Position numbers and translations under genes: made by a program
Source: Pelomonas sp. Root1237
GTDB lineage: Bacteria > Pseudomonadota > Gammaproteobacteria > Burkholderiales > Burkholderiaceae_C
Assembly (NCBI RefSeq): GCF_001425055.1
Contig: NZ_LMDK01000017.1
Span: 1 to 64,000 of the forward strand
Length of the DNA stretch: 64,000 nt
Reading direction: 5' to 3'
The notes under the pieces: generated by a model
What the model saw: the letters and a program-made list of their open reading frames with translations, nothing else
Databases searched by the model: none
What the model was told of the DNA's origin: nothing
Shown here: positions 54,352 to 61,885 of the stretch, one piece after another
Layout: each line of letters starts with the position of its first letter
Position numbering within the stretch: position 1 is the stretch's first letter

Positions 54352-54445
54352 GGAAGTGCTGAGCAAGCCCTTCCCGCTGTCGCCACCGCGCTAGAGCCGC
54401 AGCGCCGCTCTGCATAGACTGCGGCATTCACCAGGAGACCTCCCC

Positions 54446-55108
54446 ATGATCACCCTCTGCGGCATCCCGCTCTCGAACTACTACAACAAGGTCAAGCTGG
54501 CCCTGCTGGAAAAGGACATCCCCTTCAGCGAGGAATACATCAAGACGCATTCCCATGCCGAGGACGTGCTGAGCTGCTCGCCGCTGGGCAAGGTGCCTTT
54601 CATCAAGACGCCGCATGGCCCGCTGTGCGAAAGCCAGGCCATCGTGGAATACCTGGAGGCGGCCTATCCCGAGACGCCCCGGCTGATCCCCGCCCATCCC
54701 TACGAGGCGGCCAAGGTGCGCGAGCTCATCACCTACGTCGAGCTGCACCTGGAGCTGGTCGCGCGCGAGCTGTATGCCGAGGCCTTCTTCGGCGGCGAGG
54801 TCAGCGACGGCACCAAGAAGCGCGTGGCCCGCGTGCTGCCCGAGAACATCGCCGCCTTCAAGCGCCTGGCCAGGTTCGGCCCCTATCTGGCCGGTGACAG
54901 CTTCACGCTGGCCGACTGCGCCGGCTGGGTCAGCCTGCCATTGGTGGGCATGGCGACCAAGATCATCTATGGCGAAGACCTGCTGCAGGCCGGCGGTGTG
55001 GACTGGAAGCCCTATGCCAAGCTGATCGGCGAGCGCCCGCATGCCATCAAGGTGGCGGCCGACCGCAAGGCCGACCAGGACCGCTCACTGGCGGCCAATC
55101 GAGCCTGA
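54446..55108 (+). CDS. Glutathione S-transferase family protein
   Basis: A 220-residue enzyme with the two GST domains. The N-terminal thioredoxin-like domain starts ITLCGIPLSNYYNKVKLALLEKDIPF, with the catalytic Tyr/Ser position in the SNYYNK loop, and has the cis-Pro/glutathione stretch GKVPFIKTPHGPLCESQAIVEYLE. The C-terminal all-helical domain runs from EAAKVRELITYVELHLELVAREL to the substrate-side DSFTLADCAGWVSLPL. An AGGAG-type ribosome site (CAGGAGACC) lies upstream of the ATG at 54446. The substrate and role are not known; detoxification is the general family role. Confidence 0.9.
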   Translation: MITLCGIPLSNYYNKVKLALLEKDIPFSEEYIKTHSHAEDVLSCSPLGKVPFIKTPHGPLCESQAIVEYLEAAYPETPRLIPAHPYEAAKVRELITYVELHLELVARELYAEAFFGGEVSDGTKKRVARVLPENIAAFKRLARFGPYLAGDSFTLADCAGWVSLPLVGMATKIIYGEDLLQAGGVDWKPYAKLIGERPHAIKVAADRKADQDRSLAANRA

Positions 55109-55121
55109 ACACGCCCCTGCC

Positions 55122-56600
55122 TTGACCGCCGCGCACATCGAGATCGAACTGATGTTCCTCGTGCCGGCGTCGTCCCGCGCGGCGCTGGCGGCCGAGCTTG
55201 GCGCACGCGGCGCGGCGCGGCGCGTCTCGCTGATCGACGCCTATTTCGACACGCCCGACCGGCGCCTCGCTCGCGCCGGGCTGGCTTGGCGCATGCGCCG
55301 TGAAGGCCGGCGCTGGGTGCAAGGGCTGAAGGCCGCGCGCGGTGGTGCGCTGGAGCGCTTCGAGCACGAGGTCACTCGCCCCGACGCCAGCCCCGACCCG
55401 CAAGCCCATGCCGCGACGGCGCCTGGCCAGCAATTGATCGAGTTGCTGGCACAGGCCAAGGCCGAGGGCCAGGATGCCCTGGAACGCTTCCAGATCCAGC
55501 AGCGCCGCCTGATGCGCCGCGTGCGCACACGCGGCGCTGTCGTCGACATCGCGCTGGACGAGGGCCGGCTGACGGCCGGCGCCGCAGTGCAGAAGTTTCG
55601 CGAGATCGAGTTCGAACTGGTGTCGGGCTCGCCGGTCGCGATGCTGGATCTGGTTGAGCGTTGGCGGCAGCGCTTCGGCCTCGTCCACGACCCGCGCAAC
55701 AAGGCCGAGCGCGGCCACGGCCTCGCGGCCGGTTCGCCTCATCCGCCGTTGCGCAAGGCCAAGTCGCCGCGCTACGACCAGGACGCGGGCGCACTGGACG
55801 CATTCGGTGCGGTGTTCGATGAATGCCTGGCCCACCTCAACCGCAATGCCATCGGCCTGACCGAGGGCGCCCCCGAGCTGCGCGCCGAGCATGTGCACCA
55901 GGCCCGCGTCGGCATCCGCCGCCTGCGTAGCGCGCTGCGGGCCTTCCGTGGCTGGGTGGCCGAGCCACCGGCCGGGCTGGTGGACGGCCTGCGCCGGCTG
56001 TTCGCCGAACTCGGCAAGGCGCGCGACAGCGATGTGCTGGGCAGCGGCGTCGTCGCCGAACTCAAGCAGGCCGGTGCGCCGCCGCTGTCCCTTCCCGCCG
56101 ACAGCGCCCTGCCCGACCTCGCCGCGCTGATCCGCAGCGACGAGACGCAGCACCAGCTGCTGGCCTGGATCTCGTGGCGCGCCGGCCTTCAGCCCCTCGC
56201 CGAGCCGCAGGATTCGCTGCAGCGCCTGGCGCGCAAGCGGCTGCGCCGCTGGCACAAGAGGCTGGTGGACGGCTGCCGCCGCTTCGACGAGCTCGAGCCC
56301 ACGGCCCTGCATGCGCTGCGCAAGCACGCCAAGCGCCAGCGCTATGCGCTCGAGTTCTTCGCTCCGCTGCTGCCGCACAAACGCGCCACCCGTCATCTGC
56401 AGGCCCTGGCCGCGGCCCAGCAGGCACTGGGTGAGATCAACGACCTCGTTGTCGCGCGCGATCGCTACCAGGCCCTGGTGACCGCCGACCCTGCCGCCTG
56501 GTTCGCCGTCGGCTGGCTGACCGCGCGCCTGGCCGAGGCCCGCGAGCGGGCGCGCGACGAACTGGGCCATCTGGCCGCCGTCGAGCCGCTGCCGCGCTGA
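55122..56600 (+). CDS. CYTH-CHAD domain protein with altered ExExK motif
   Basis: A 492-residue protein. The N-terminal CYTH domain (about 1-200) belongs to the triphosphate-tunnel family and keeps most charged residues (YFDTPDRRLARAGLAWRMRREG, KAARGGALERFEHE, DEGRLTAGAAVQKFREIEFELVSG). The entry motif, however, reads EIELM instead of the usual E-x-E-x-K, so the lysine is a methionine. The C-terminal CHAD domain (about 255-490) is a histidine-rich helical bundle (EHVHQARVGIRRLRSALRAFRG, LHALRKHAKRQRYALEF) that binds polyphosphate. TTG at 55122 is chosen as start because later ATGs would remove the EIEL strand. YgiF of E. coli, the same arrangement, is an inorganic triphosphatase. The activity of this copy is uncertain. 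Confidence 0.83.
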   Translation: MTAAHIEIELMFLVPASSRAALAAELGARGAARRVSLIDAYFDTPDRRLARAGLAWRMRREGRRWVQGLKAARGGALERFEHEVTRPDASPDPQAHAATAPGQQLIELLAQAKAEGQDALERFQIQQRRLMRRVRTRGAVVDIALDEGRLTAGAAVQKFREIEFELVSGSPVAMLDLVERWRQRFGLVHDPRNKAERGHGLAAGSPHPPLRKAKSPRYDQDAGALDAFGAVFDECLAHLNRNAIGLTEGAPELRAEHVHQARVGIRRLRSALRAFRGWVAEPPAGLVDGLRRLFAELGKARDSDVLGSGVVAELKQAGAPPLSLPADSALPDLAALIRSDETQHQLLAWISWRAGLQPLAEPQDSLQRLARKRLRRWHKRLVDGCRRFDELEPTALHALRKHAKRQRYALEFFAPLLPHKRATRHLQALAAAQQALGEINDLVVARDRYQALVTADPAAWFAVGWLTARLAEARERARDELGHLAAVEPLPR

Positions 56601-56703
56601 TGCCACAGCCGCGGGAGCGCTCGGTCAGCACGCTCTCGCGCCGTCCTACACACAAGAACCGCAACGCGGCGAAAACTGGGCCTTCGCCACCAAGGAGCCG
56701 ACC

Positions 56704-56853
56704 ATGATTCGCAAGCTCGGCAGCGGCCAGTACCGCCTTTACTCTCGCAAGCCCGATCCACAGACCGGCAAGCGCAGGAACCTGGGCACGTTTGACACAC
56801 GCGAACAGGCCGAAAAACACGAGCGCGAGGTGCAGTACTTCAAGCGGCATTGA
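56704..56853 (+). CDS. Small basic conserved protein, 49 aa
   Basis: A 49-residue basic protein beginning MIRKLGSGQYRLYSRK, with PQTGKRRNLGTFDTREQAEKH and ending VQYFKRH. It is preceded by AAGGAG, seven bases before ATG, a strong site. The pattern (charged, beta-strand then helix, with TGKRRNLGTF) resembles an integrase-type arm-binding DNA domain in miniature. It is widespread in proteobacteria as an uncharacterised small protein (from memory). Too short for most gene callers. The next small gene follows after 14 bp. Confidence 0.75.
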   Translation: MIRKLGSGQYRLYSRKPDPQTGKRRNLGTFDTREQAEKHEREVQYFKRH

Positions 56854-56867
56854 CTGCAGGAGAAACC

Positions 56868-57074
56868 ATGGAACCCTTGCAAACTGACGCCGGAAACACC
56901 GGCTGGGTCACAGGCTGGATGGTGCTGCGGGTGAAGCAGGAGCTTCCCGGCGATTTCGTCAGCATCCATGCGCACGCCGCCGAGGCGCAAGCCGCGGCCC
57001 ACCAGCGCGGCCCCGGCCATCAGGTCTTTCACGGCAGGTATCACGCGGCGGGCGGCGAGTTCTTCGTTGACTAG
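56868..57074 (+). CDS. Small hypothetical protein, 68 aa
   Basis: A 68-residue soluble protein of unknown function. It starts at MEPLQTDAG (56868) with AGGAG seven bases before; an upstream GTG-like alternative lacks such a site. Residues include [25 protein letters not shown] and [18 protein letters not shown]: a short alpha/beta protein with six histidines, one pair in HAH. It sits 14 bp after the 49-aa gene and its stop interlocks with that of sugE (CTAG). Confidence 0.6.
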   Translation: MEPLQTDAGNTGWVTGWMVLRVKQELPGDFVSIHAHAAEAQAAAHQRGPGHQVFHGRYHAAGGEFFVD

Positions 57075-57391
57075 CCCGGCGACGACAGCTTGAGCCCGGC
57101 GATGCCGGCCACGATCAGTGCGATGCTGAACAGCCGCGCCGGGTTGGCCGGCTCACCGAGCAGGAAGATGCCCAGGATCACGGTGCCGACCGCACCGACG
57201 CCCACCCAGACGCCATAGGCCGTGCCCACTGGCAGCGACTTCATCGCGATGCCCAGCAACCAGAGGCTGGCCACCATGCAGGCCGCCGTTGCCACGCTGG
57301 GCCAGGGCTTGGTGAAGCCGTCGGTGTATTTCAGGCCGATGGCCCAACCGACCTCGAACAGGCCGGCGATGACGAGAATGATCCAGGCCAT
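57071..57391 (-). CDS. sugE: SugE/Gdx guanidinium exporter (SMR family)
   Basis: A 106-residue, four-helix small multidrug-resistance protein. The invariant glutamate is E14 ([19 protein letters not shown]). The sequence [35 protein letters not shown] matches the SugE/Gdx branch, which exports guanidinium ions against protons, more than the EmrE branch. I looked for a guanidine riboswitch in the 85-bp leader and did not find one. An imperfect hairpin (CGCGG-loop-CCGCG, 57416-57432) is the only structure. The selU gene is divergent on the other side. Confidence 0.92.
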   Translation of the reverse strand: MAWIILVIAGLFEVGWAIGLKYTDGFTKPWPSVATAACMVASLWLLGIAMKSLPVGTAYGVWVGVGAVGTVILGIFLLGEPANPARLFSIALIVAGIAGLKLSSPG

Positions 57392-57476
57392 CCGTTTTCC
57401 TCTGGAGAGATGCGCCGCGGATTCTGGCCGCGCTTGAATCCCCGGGGCCGCGTGGGGTTGCCTTAACCTAGCAGCA

Positions 57477-58523
57477 ATGAGTCACAAGCCCACCACCGTC
57501 AATGACCTGGGCGAGTTCACCGTCCTCATCGACGTGCGCTCGCCGGCCGAATACGCCCTCGACCACATTCCCGACGCCATCAACTGCCCCGTGCTGGATG
57601 ACGAGGAGCGTCGCATCGTCGGCACCACCTATGTCCAGGTCTCGGCCTTCGAGGCGCGCAAGATCGGTGGGGCCATGGTGGCGCGCAACATCGCAAGCCA
57701 CCTGGACCAGTTGTTCAGGGACAAGCCCAGGGAATGGCGGCCGCTGGTCTATTGCTGGCGCGGCGGCATGCGCAGCGGCAGCTTCGTCAACTGGCTGAGG
57801 CTGGTGGGCTGGGATGCACAGCAGCTCAAGGGCGGCTACAAGGCCTGGCGCGCCCATGTCATCGAGCAGATTGCGCTGCTGGCGCCGCGGCTCGACCTGC
57901 GCGTGCTGTGCGGCCCCACCGGCAGCGCCAAGACGCGGGTGCTGCAGGCGCTCGCCGCTCAAGGAGAGCAAGTCCTCGACCTCGAAGATCTGGCGGCCCA
58001 CCGGGGTTCGGTGCTGGGCGCCATGCCCGGCCGGCCTCAGCCGTCGCAGAAGGGTTTCGAGACGCAGTTGATGCAGGCCCTGGCCGGCCTGGACCTGAGC
58101 CGGCGCGTCTGGGTCGAAGCGGAGAGCCGGCGCATCGGCCGCATCACGGTGCCGGAGCCGCTGCTGCAGCGACTGCGCGAGAGCCCGGTCGTCGAGATTG
58201 ATGCGTCACCCCAGGCCCGGCTCGACTACCTGCTGCGCGACTACGCCTGGCTGGGTGACGACCCGCAGGGCCTGGCCGACAAGCTAGGCACGCTGCGCGA
58301 ACTGCTGCCCAAGGAAGTGCTGGCCGAGTGGCAGGCCTGGGCGCTGGAAGGCGCCCTGCCGCCGCTCTTCGAAGCCCTGATGGCCCGGCACTACGACCCT
58401 CTGTATGCCCGTTCGCAGGGCCGCCATCTGGCGGGCCTGCCCGACGCCCAGCGCCTGCAATGCGAGGATCTGTCGGATGCCGGCATCCAGGCCCTGGCCA
58501 GCCGCATCGCCTCATTGCCCTAG
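57477..58523 (+). CDS. selU: tRNA 2-selenouridine synthase
   Basis: A 348-residue enzyme that replaces sulfur of 2-thiouridine at tRNA wobble position 34 by selenium via a geranylated intermediate. The rhodanese domain has the catalytic cysteine C93 ([12 protein letters not shown]). The C-terminal P-loop domain carries CGPTGSAKT (145-153) and GFETQLMQ. The start [23 protein letters not shown] is canonical. selD follows after 9 bp, which supplies selenophosphate. No selA, selB or selenocysteine tRNA is seen in this window, so only the tRNA use of selenium is supported. Confidence 0.95.
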   Translation: MSHKPTTVNDLGEFTVLIDVRSPAEYALDHIPDAINCPVLDDEERRIVGTTYVQVSAFEARKIGGAMVARNIASHLDQLFRDKPREWRPLVYCWRGGMRSGSFVNWLRLVGWDAQQLKGGYKAWRAHVIEQIALLAPRLDLRVLCGPTGSAKTRVLQALAAQGEQVLDLEDLAAHRGSVLGAMPGRPQPSQKGFETQLMQALAGLDLSRRVWVEAESRRIGRITVPEPLLQRLRESPVVEIDASPQARLDYLLRDYAWLGDDPQGLADKLGTLRELLPKEVLAEWQAWALEGALPPLFEALMARHYDPLYARSQGRHLAGLPDAQRLQCEDLSDAGIQALASRIASLP

Positions 58524-58532
58524 ATTCCAACC

Positions 58533-59603
58533 ATGACCCAAACGCCCGCCACGCCACCCGTGCCCCGCCTGACCTCCCTGTCCCACGGTGGCGGCTGCGG
58601 CTGCAAGATCGCCCCGGGCGTGCTGAGCGAGATCCTGAAGAGCACGCGCCACTTTCCGGCGCCGCCGGAACTGCTGGTGGGCATAGAGACCGCCGACGAC
58701 GCGGCGGTCTACCAGCTGACCGACGAGATCGCGCTGATCGCCACCACCGACTTCTTCATGCCCATCGTCGACGACCCCTTCGACTTCGGCCGGATCGCGG
58801 CGACGAATGCCATCAGCGACGTCTACGCCATGGGTGGCAAACCCATCATGGCGCTGGCCCTGGTGGGCATGCCCATCAACGTGCTGCCGGTCGACGTGAT
58901 CGGCAAGATCCTGGCGGGCGGTGAATCGGTCTGCGCTGCCGCCGGCATCCCGATCGCGGGCGGTCACACCATCGATTCGGTCGAGCCGATCTACGGGCTG
59001 GTCGCACTGGGCGTGGTGCACCCCCAGCGCGTCAAGCGCAATGCGGACGCACGCCCCGGCGACCGGCTCGTGCTGGGCAAACCTCTGGGCGTAGGCATCC
59101 TCTCCGCGGCCCTCAAGAAGGAGTCGCTCTCGCCCGAGGGCTACGCGCGGATGATCGCCACCACGACACAGCTCAACACCCCGGGGCCGGACCTGGCGGC
59201 GCTGGACGGCGTCCATGCGATGACCGATGTGACGGGTTTTGGCCTGGCCGGCCATGCGCTGGAACTGGCGCGCGGTGCCCAGGCCAGTGTCGAGCTCGAC
59301 TGGGCGCGGGTGCCCTTGCTGGCGCAGGTGCGCGAGCTCGCCGAGCGCGGGATGGTCACCGGCGCCTCGGGGCGCAACTGGGCCGGCTACGGCTCGGACG
59401 TGCAGCTGCCGCAGGGCTTCCCGGCCATCGATCAGGCGCTGTTGAGCGACCCCCAGACCAGCGGCGGCCTGCTGGTGTCTTGCGACGCCAGCGCGGTTGA
59501 CGCCGTGCTGGACGTGTTTCGCCGCCATGGGTTCGGTGCGGCGGCGGAGATCGGCAGGGTCGTGGCAAACGGGCCGCAAGGCAGCCGCCTGCGCTTGAAC
59601 TGA
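58533..59603 (+). CDS. selD: Selenide, water dikinase (selenophosphate synthase)
   Basis: A 356-residue enzyme that makes selenophosphate from selenide and ATP. The catalytic loop is HGGGCGCK (C22, C24, K25), with cysteine where some organisms have selenocysteine. ATP-binding and metal residues appear in TADDAAVY, TTDFFMPIVDDPFDFGRIAA and TNAISDVYAMGG; the C-terminal half contains GGHTIDSVEPIYG, MTDVTGFGLAGHALEL and LLSDPQTSGGLLVS. It is the second gene of a selU-selD pair with a 9-bp gap. Confidence 0.96.
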   Translation: MTQTPATPPVPRLTSLSHGGGCGCKIAPGVLSEILKSTRHFPAPPELLVGIETADDAAVYQLTDEIALIATTDFFMPIVDDPFDFGRIAATNAISDVYAMGGKPIMALALVGMPINVLPVDVIGKILAGGESVCAAAGIPIAGGHTIDSVEPIYGLVALGVVHPQRVKRNADARPGDRLVLGKPLGVGILSAALKKESLSPEGYARMIATTTQLNTPGPDLAALDGVHAMTDVTGFGLAGHALELARGAQASVELDWARVPLLAQVRELAERGMVTGASGRNWAGYGSDVQLPQGFPAIDQALLSDPQTSGGLLVSCDASAVDAVLDVFRRHGFGAAAEIGRVVANGPQGSRLRLN

Positions 59604-59757
59604 GCCGCCCCACGGCGGGTCCGACCGCCTATCCCCTCCCGGCAACAGAGGTATGCCCGGCCGGGGGGGTGTAAGGTCGGGCTACTTTGGAGCCCCTCAT
59701 GACGTCCCGTTCTGGATCCGCATTGCTGGCAGCAGGTCGCACTCCTGCGTGCCAAAC

Positions 59758-60621
59758 ATGATCCGCCTCGAGATCGCGCTTGAACTCGACTACGTCATTG
59801 CCGACCCGGGCTGTGATTTCATCTTCAACATCCACGCGGCCAGCACGCCCCGCCAGCTGGTGGTGGCGGAGTCGCTGACGCTGAGCCAGCCCTTGCTGGC
59901 CCGCGTCGAGACGGAGCCGGTCACCCGCAACCGCTACCTGCGCCTGCAGGCCCAGGCCGGGCCGCTGAAGGTGGCCTACCGCGCCACGGTCGACCTGATG
60001 CATCACTTCGCCCCGCCGGGCGACGTGGGCGAGGTGCCCGTCGCGCGGCTGCCCGCTGAGGTGCTGGGCTATATCTACCCGAGCCGCTACTGCCAGTCCG
60101 ACCGGCTGCACCGCATGGCCATGCGCGAGTTCGGCCAGCGCTGGCAGGGCTATGGCCGCGTGCAGGCCATCCGCGATTGGGTGCTGGAGCGCACGACCTT
60201 CACGTCCAACACCTCGGACTCCAACACCTCCGCCATCGACACCCTGCTCGATCAAGTGGGCGTGTGCCGCGACTTTGCCCACCTGATGATCGCGTTGTGC
60301 CGCGCCATCAACATCCCGGCGCGCTTCGCCACGGGCATCGACTATGGTGCCGACCCCGCGCTCGGGCCGACCGACTTCCATGCCTACGTGGAGGCCTACG
60401 TCGGCGACCGCTGGTACATCTTCGACCCTTCAGGCACCGCGATCCCGATGGGCTTCGTGCGCTTTGGCACCGGGCGTGATGCCGCCGACGTCGCCTTCGC
60501 CACCATCTTCGGCACGGTCAACTCCAGCGCCCCGGTCATCAACATCCAGGCCGTGGCCGGTGCCGACGGTCGCCTGCAGCTGCCCTACCACTGCACCGAC
60601 GCCATCTCGACGGACGGATAA
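59758..60621 (+). CDS. Transglutaminase-like cysteine protease
   Basis: A 287-residue protein with an N-terminal bacterial transglutaminase beta domain and a C-terminal papain-like domain. The catalytic triad is C170 (QVGVCRDFAHL), H208 (DFHAYVEAYV) and D223 (YIFDPSG), the pattern of bacterial transglutaminase-like proteases; crosslinking activity is not implied. The start at MIRLEIALELDYV (59758) is chosen because it opens the N-terminal beta domain and gives the expected domain order. The following kinase gene starts 1 bp after its stop, suggesting a shared operon. Such proteins often act in cell-wall or signalling contexts. The role here is open. Confidence 0.88.
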   Translation: MIRLEIALELDYVIADPGCDFIFNIHAASTPRQLVVAESLTLSQPLLARVETEPVTRNRYLRLQAQAGPLKVAYRATVDLMHHFAPPGDVGEVPVARLPAEVLGYIYPSRYCQSDRLHRMAMREFGQRWQGYGRVQAIRDWVLERTTFTSNTSDSNTSAIDTLLDQVGVCRDFAHLMIALCRAINIPARFATGIDYGADPALGPTDFHAYVEAYVGDRWYIFDPSGTAIPMGFVRFGTGRDAADVAFATIFGTVNSSAPVINIQAVAGADGRLQLPYHCTDAISTDG

Positions 60622-60622
60622 C

Positions 60623-61768
60623 GTGGCCGTGAAGATTCTCTCGGTTCTAGCCCGGCATCCCATCCTGGTTCCCCTGGCCTGCGCCGCAGCGTTGACCGTG
60701 GTGCTGGTGGGCGAGAGTTCCTACTGGCAGTCTGAAGACGTGCTGGGTGAACTCAGCGCCCTGCGCGCCGGCACCGCCAGGCTGGAGGAACTGCGCGCCG
60801 CCCCCACCGATCAGCAGACCGACATCCACCGCACGCTGCTGCTCAACCGCCTGGGCGTGGCGCTGCTGAGCGTGGCCAGCCTCGCTGCGTTGTTCCTGTA
60901 CCTGCGCCAGGGGCTCGCGCTGGAAGACCAGCGCGAGCGCGAAAAGCAGGAACGCCAGCGCCTGGTGCAGATCGAGCGTGAGCGGCTGGAGGTCGAGGTG
61001 GCGCGCCGCACCGCGCAGCTCGTCAAGCTGGCGCATCACATCGAAACGGCGCGCGAGCAGGAGCGGGCCCGGCTGGCGCGCGACCTGCACGACGAGATGG
61101 GCTCGCTGCTGACGTCCGCCAAGCTTGATGCCGCGCGCATCAAGACCCGCGTCGCGAGCCTCGCACCCGAGGCGCTGGAGCCGCTGACGCGGCTGATCGA
61201 GAAGCTCAACAGCGGCATCGCGCTGAAGCAGGACATCATCGAGAACCTGCGCCCGTCCACCCTCGACACCCTGGGCCTGGCCGTCACGCTGGACATCCTG
61301 GCCGGCGATTTCGCGAAGCGCTCCGGCGTGCTGGTGCATTGCGAGCTGGCGCCCGTGCGGCTCGCCGAGGCCGCCGAACTCGTCGTCTATCGCGTCGTTC
61401 AGGAAGCCATCACCAACGTCAGCAAATATGCGCGCGCGCGCCAGCTGTGGCTGAACCTGGGCATCATCCAGGGGCAGGCCGAACTGACGGTGCGGGACGA
61501 CGGCGTCGGCTTCGACGCCAACGCAGCAACGAACTCGAGCTACGGCCTGCTGGGCATGCGATTCAGGGTCGAAGCCGAGCACGGCAGCTTGTCGGTGACC
61601 TCGGCGCCGAATCAGGGCACGCTGATCCGGGTCAGGCTGCCAGCGTCGACCGAAGCCCCCGTTCCCTCCGAATACCTCAGCATCGCCGCCGCCACATCTC
61701 CGCCGGATAGTCCTCAAGGCCGAGTGAACGGTACAGCCCGCGACCTTCCGGTGTTGCGCCAAGGCTGA
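60623..61768 (+). CDS. NarL-type sensor histidine kinase (HisKA_3)
   Basis: A 381-residue membrane histidine kinase. Two membrane helices flank a short periplasmic part of about 50 residues (helix 1 about 13-30, helix 2 about 78-95). A coiled coil follows (about 100-145), then the HisKA_3 dimerisation domain with phospho-acceptor H156 (RLARDLHDEMGSLLTSAK) and a HATPase domain (VQEAITNVSKYARA, VRDDGVGFD, YGLLGMRFRVEAEHGSL). The start is GTG at 60623, one base after the transglutaminase stop; a second GTG two codons later is possible. No LuxR-type response regulator lies next to it, so the partner is encoded elsewhere. The C-terminal tail beyond the ATPase is short. Confidence 0.88.
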   Translation: MAVKILSVLARHPILVPLACAAALTVVLVGESSYWQSEDVLGELSALRAGTARLEELRAAPTDQQTDIHRTLLLNRLGVALLSVASLAALFLYLRQGLALEDQREREKQERQRLVQIERERLEVEVARRTAQLVKLAHHIETAREQERARLARDLHDEMGSLLTSAKLDAARIKTRVASLAPEALEPLTRLIEKLNSGIALKQDIIENLRPSTLDTLGLAVTLDILAGDFAKRSGVLVHCELAPVRLAEAAELVVYRVVQEAITNVSKYARARQLWLNLGIIQGQAELTVRDDGVGFDANAATNSSYGLLGMRFRVEAEHGSLSVTSAPNQGTLIRVRLPASTEAPVPSEYLSIAAATSPPDSPQGRVNGTARDLPVLRQG

Positions 61769-61804
61769 ACTCTCGCCAGCCTGGTTGGCGCATGGTGCAC
61801 ACGC

Positions 61805-61820
61805 CGGCAGCGGGCTGCCG
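61805..61820 (+). terminator. Possible terminator after the sensor kinase gene
   Basis: CGGCAG (61805-61810) and CTGCCG (61815-61820) pair perfectly around CGGG, followed by CGATCTTTATACGTTCTTT. A T-rich stretch after a short GC stem fits a weak intrinsic terminator for the upstream operon. It also lies just before the kup leader hairpin. Confidence 0.4.
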
Positions 61821-61848
61821 CGATCTTTATACGTTCTTTACACCGCCT

Positions 61849-61883
61849 ACGGGAAACTGGCTCCATCCCACCCAGTTTCCCGT
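61849..61883 (+). promoter_or_regulatory. Perfect hairpin directly before the kup start codon
   Basis: ACGGGAAACTGG (61849-61860) and CCAGTTTCCCGT (61872-61883) are perfect reverse complements of 12 bases with an 11-base loop. The right arm ends two bases before ATG at 61886. No purine-rich ribosome site is present between the hairpin and the start, so the structure must include or replace it. Regulation of kup translation by this fold, by RNA or protein binding, is a plausible reading but not shown. Confidence 0.6.
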
Positions 61884-61885
61884 TC

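Noticed and set aside
57392-57476. Guanidine riboswitch upstream of the SugE exporter
   Set aside because: The leader is only 85 bp. It has no paired hairpins with ACGR loops (class II), and none of the conserved blocks of class I or III were seen.
58593-58610. Selenocysteine in SelD
   Set aside because: The catalytic loop uses TGC codons (GGGCGCK), with no in-frame TGA.
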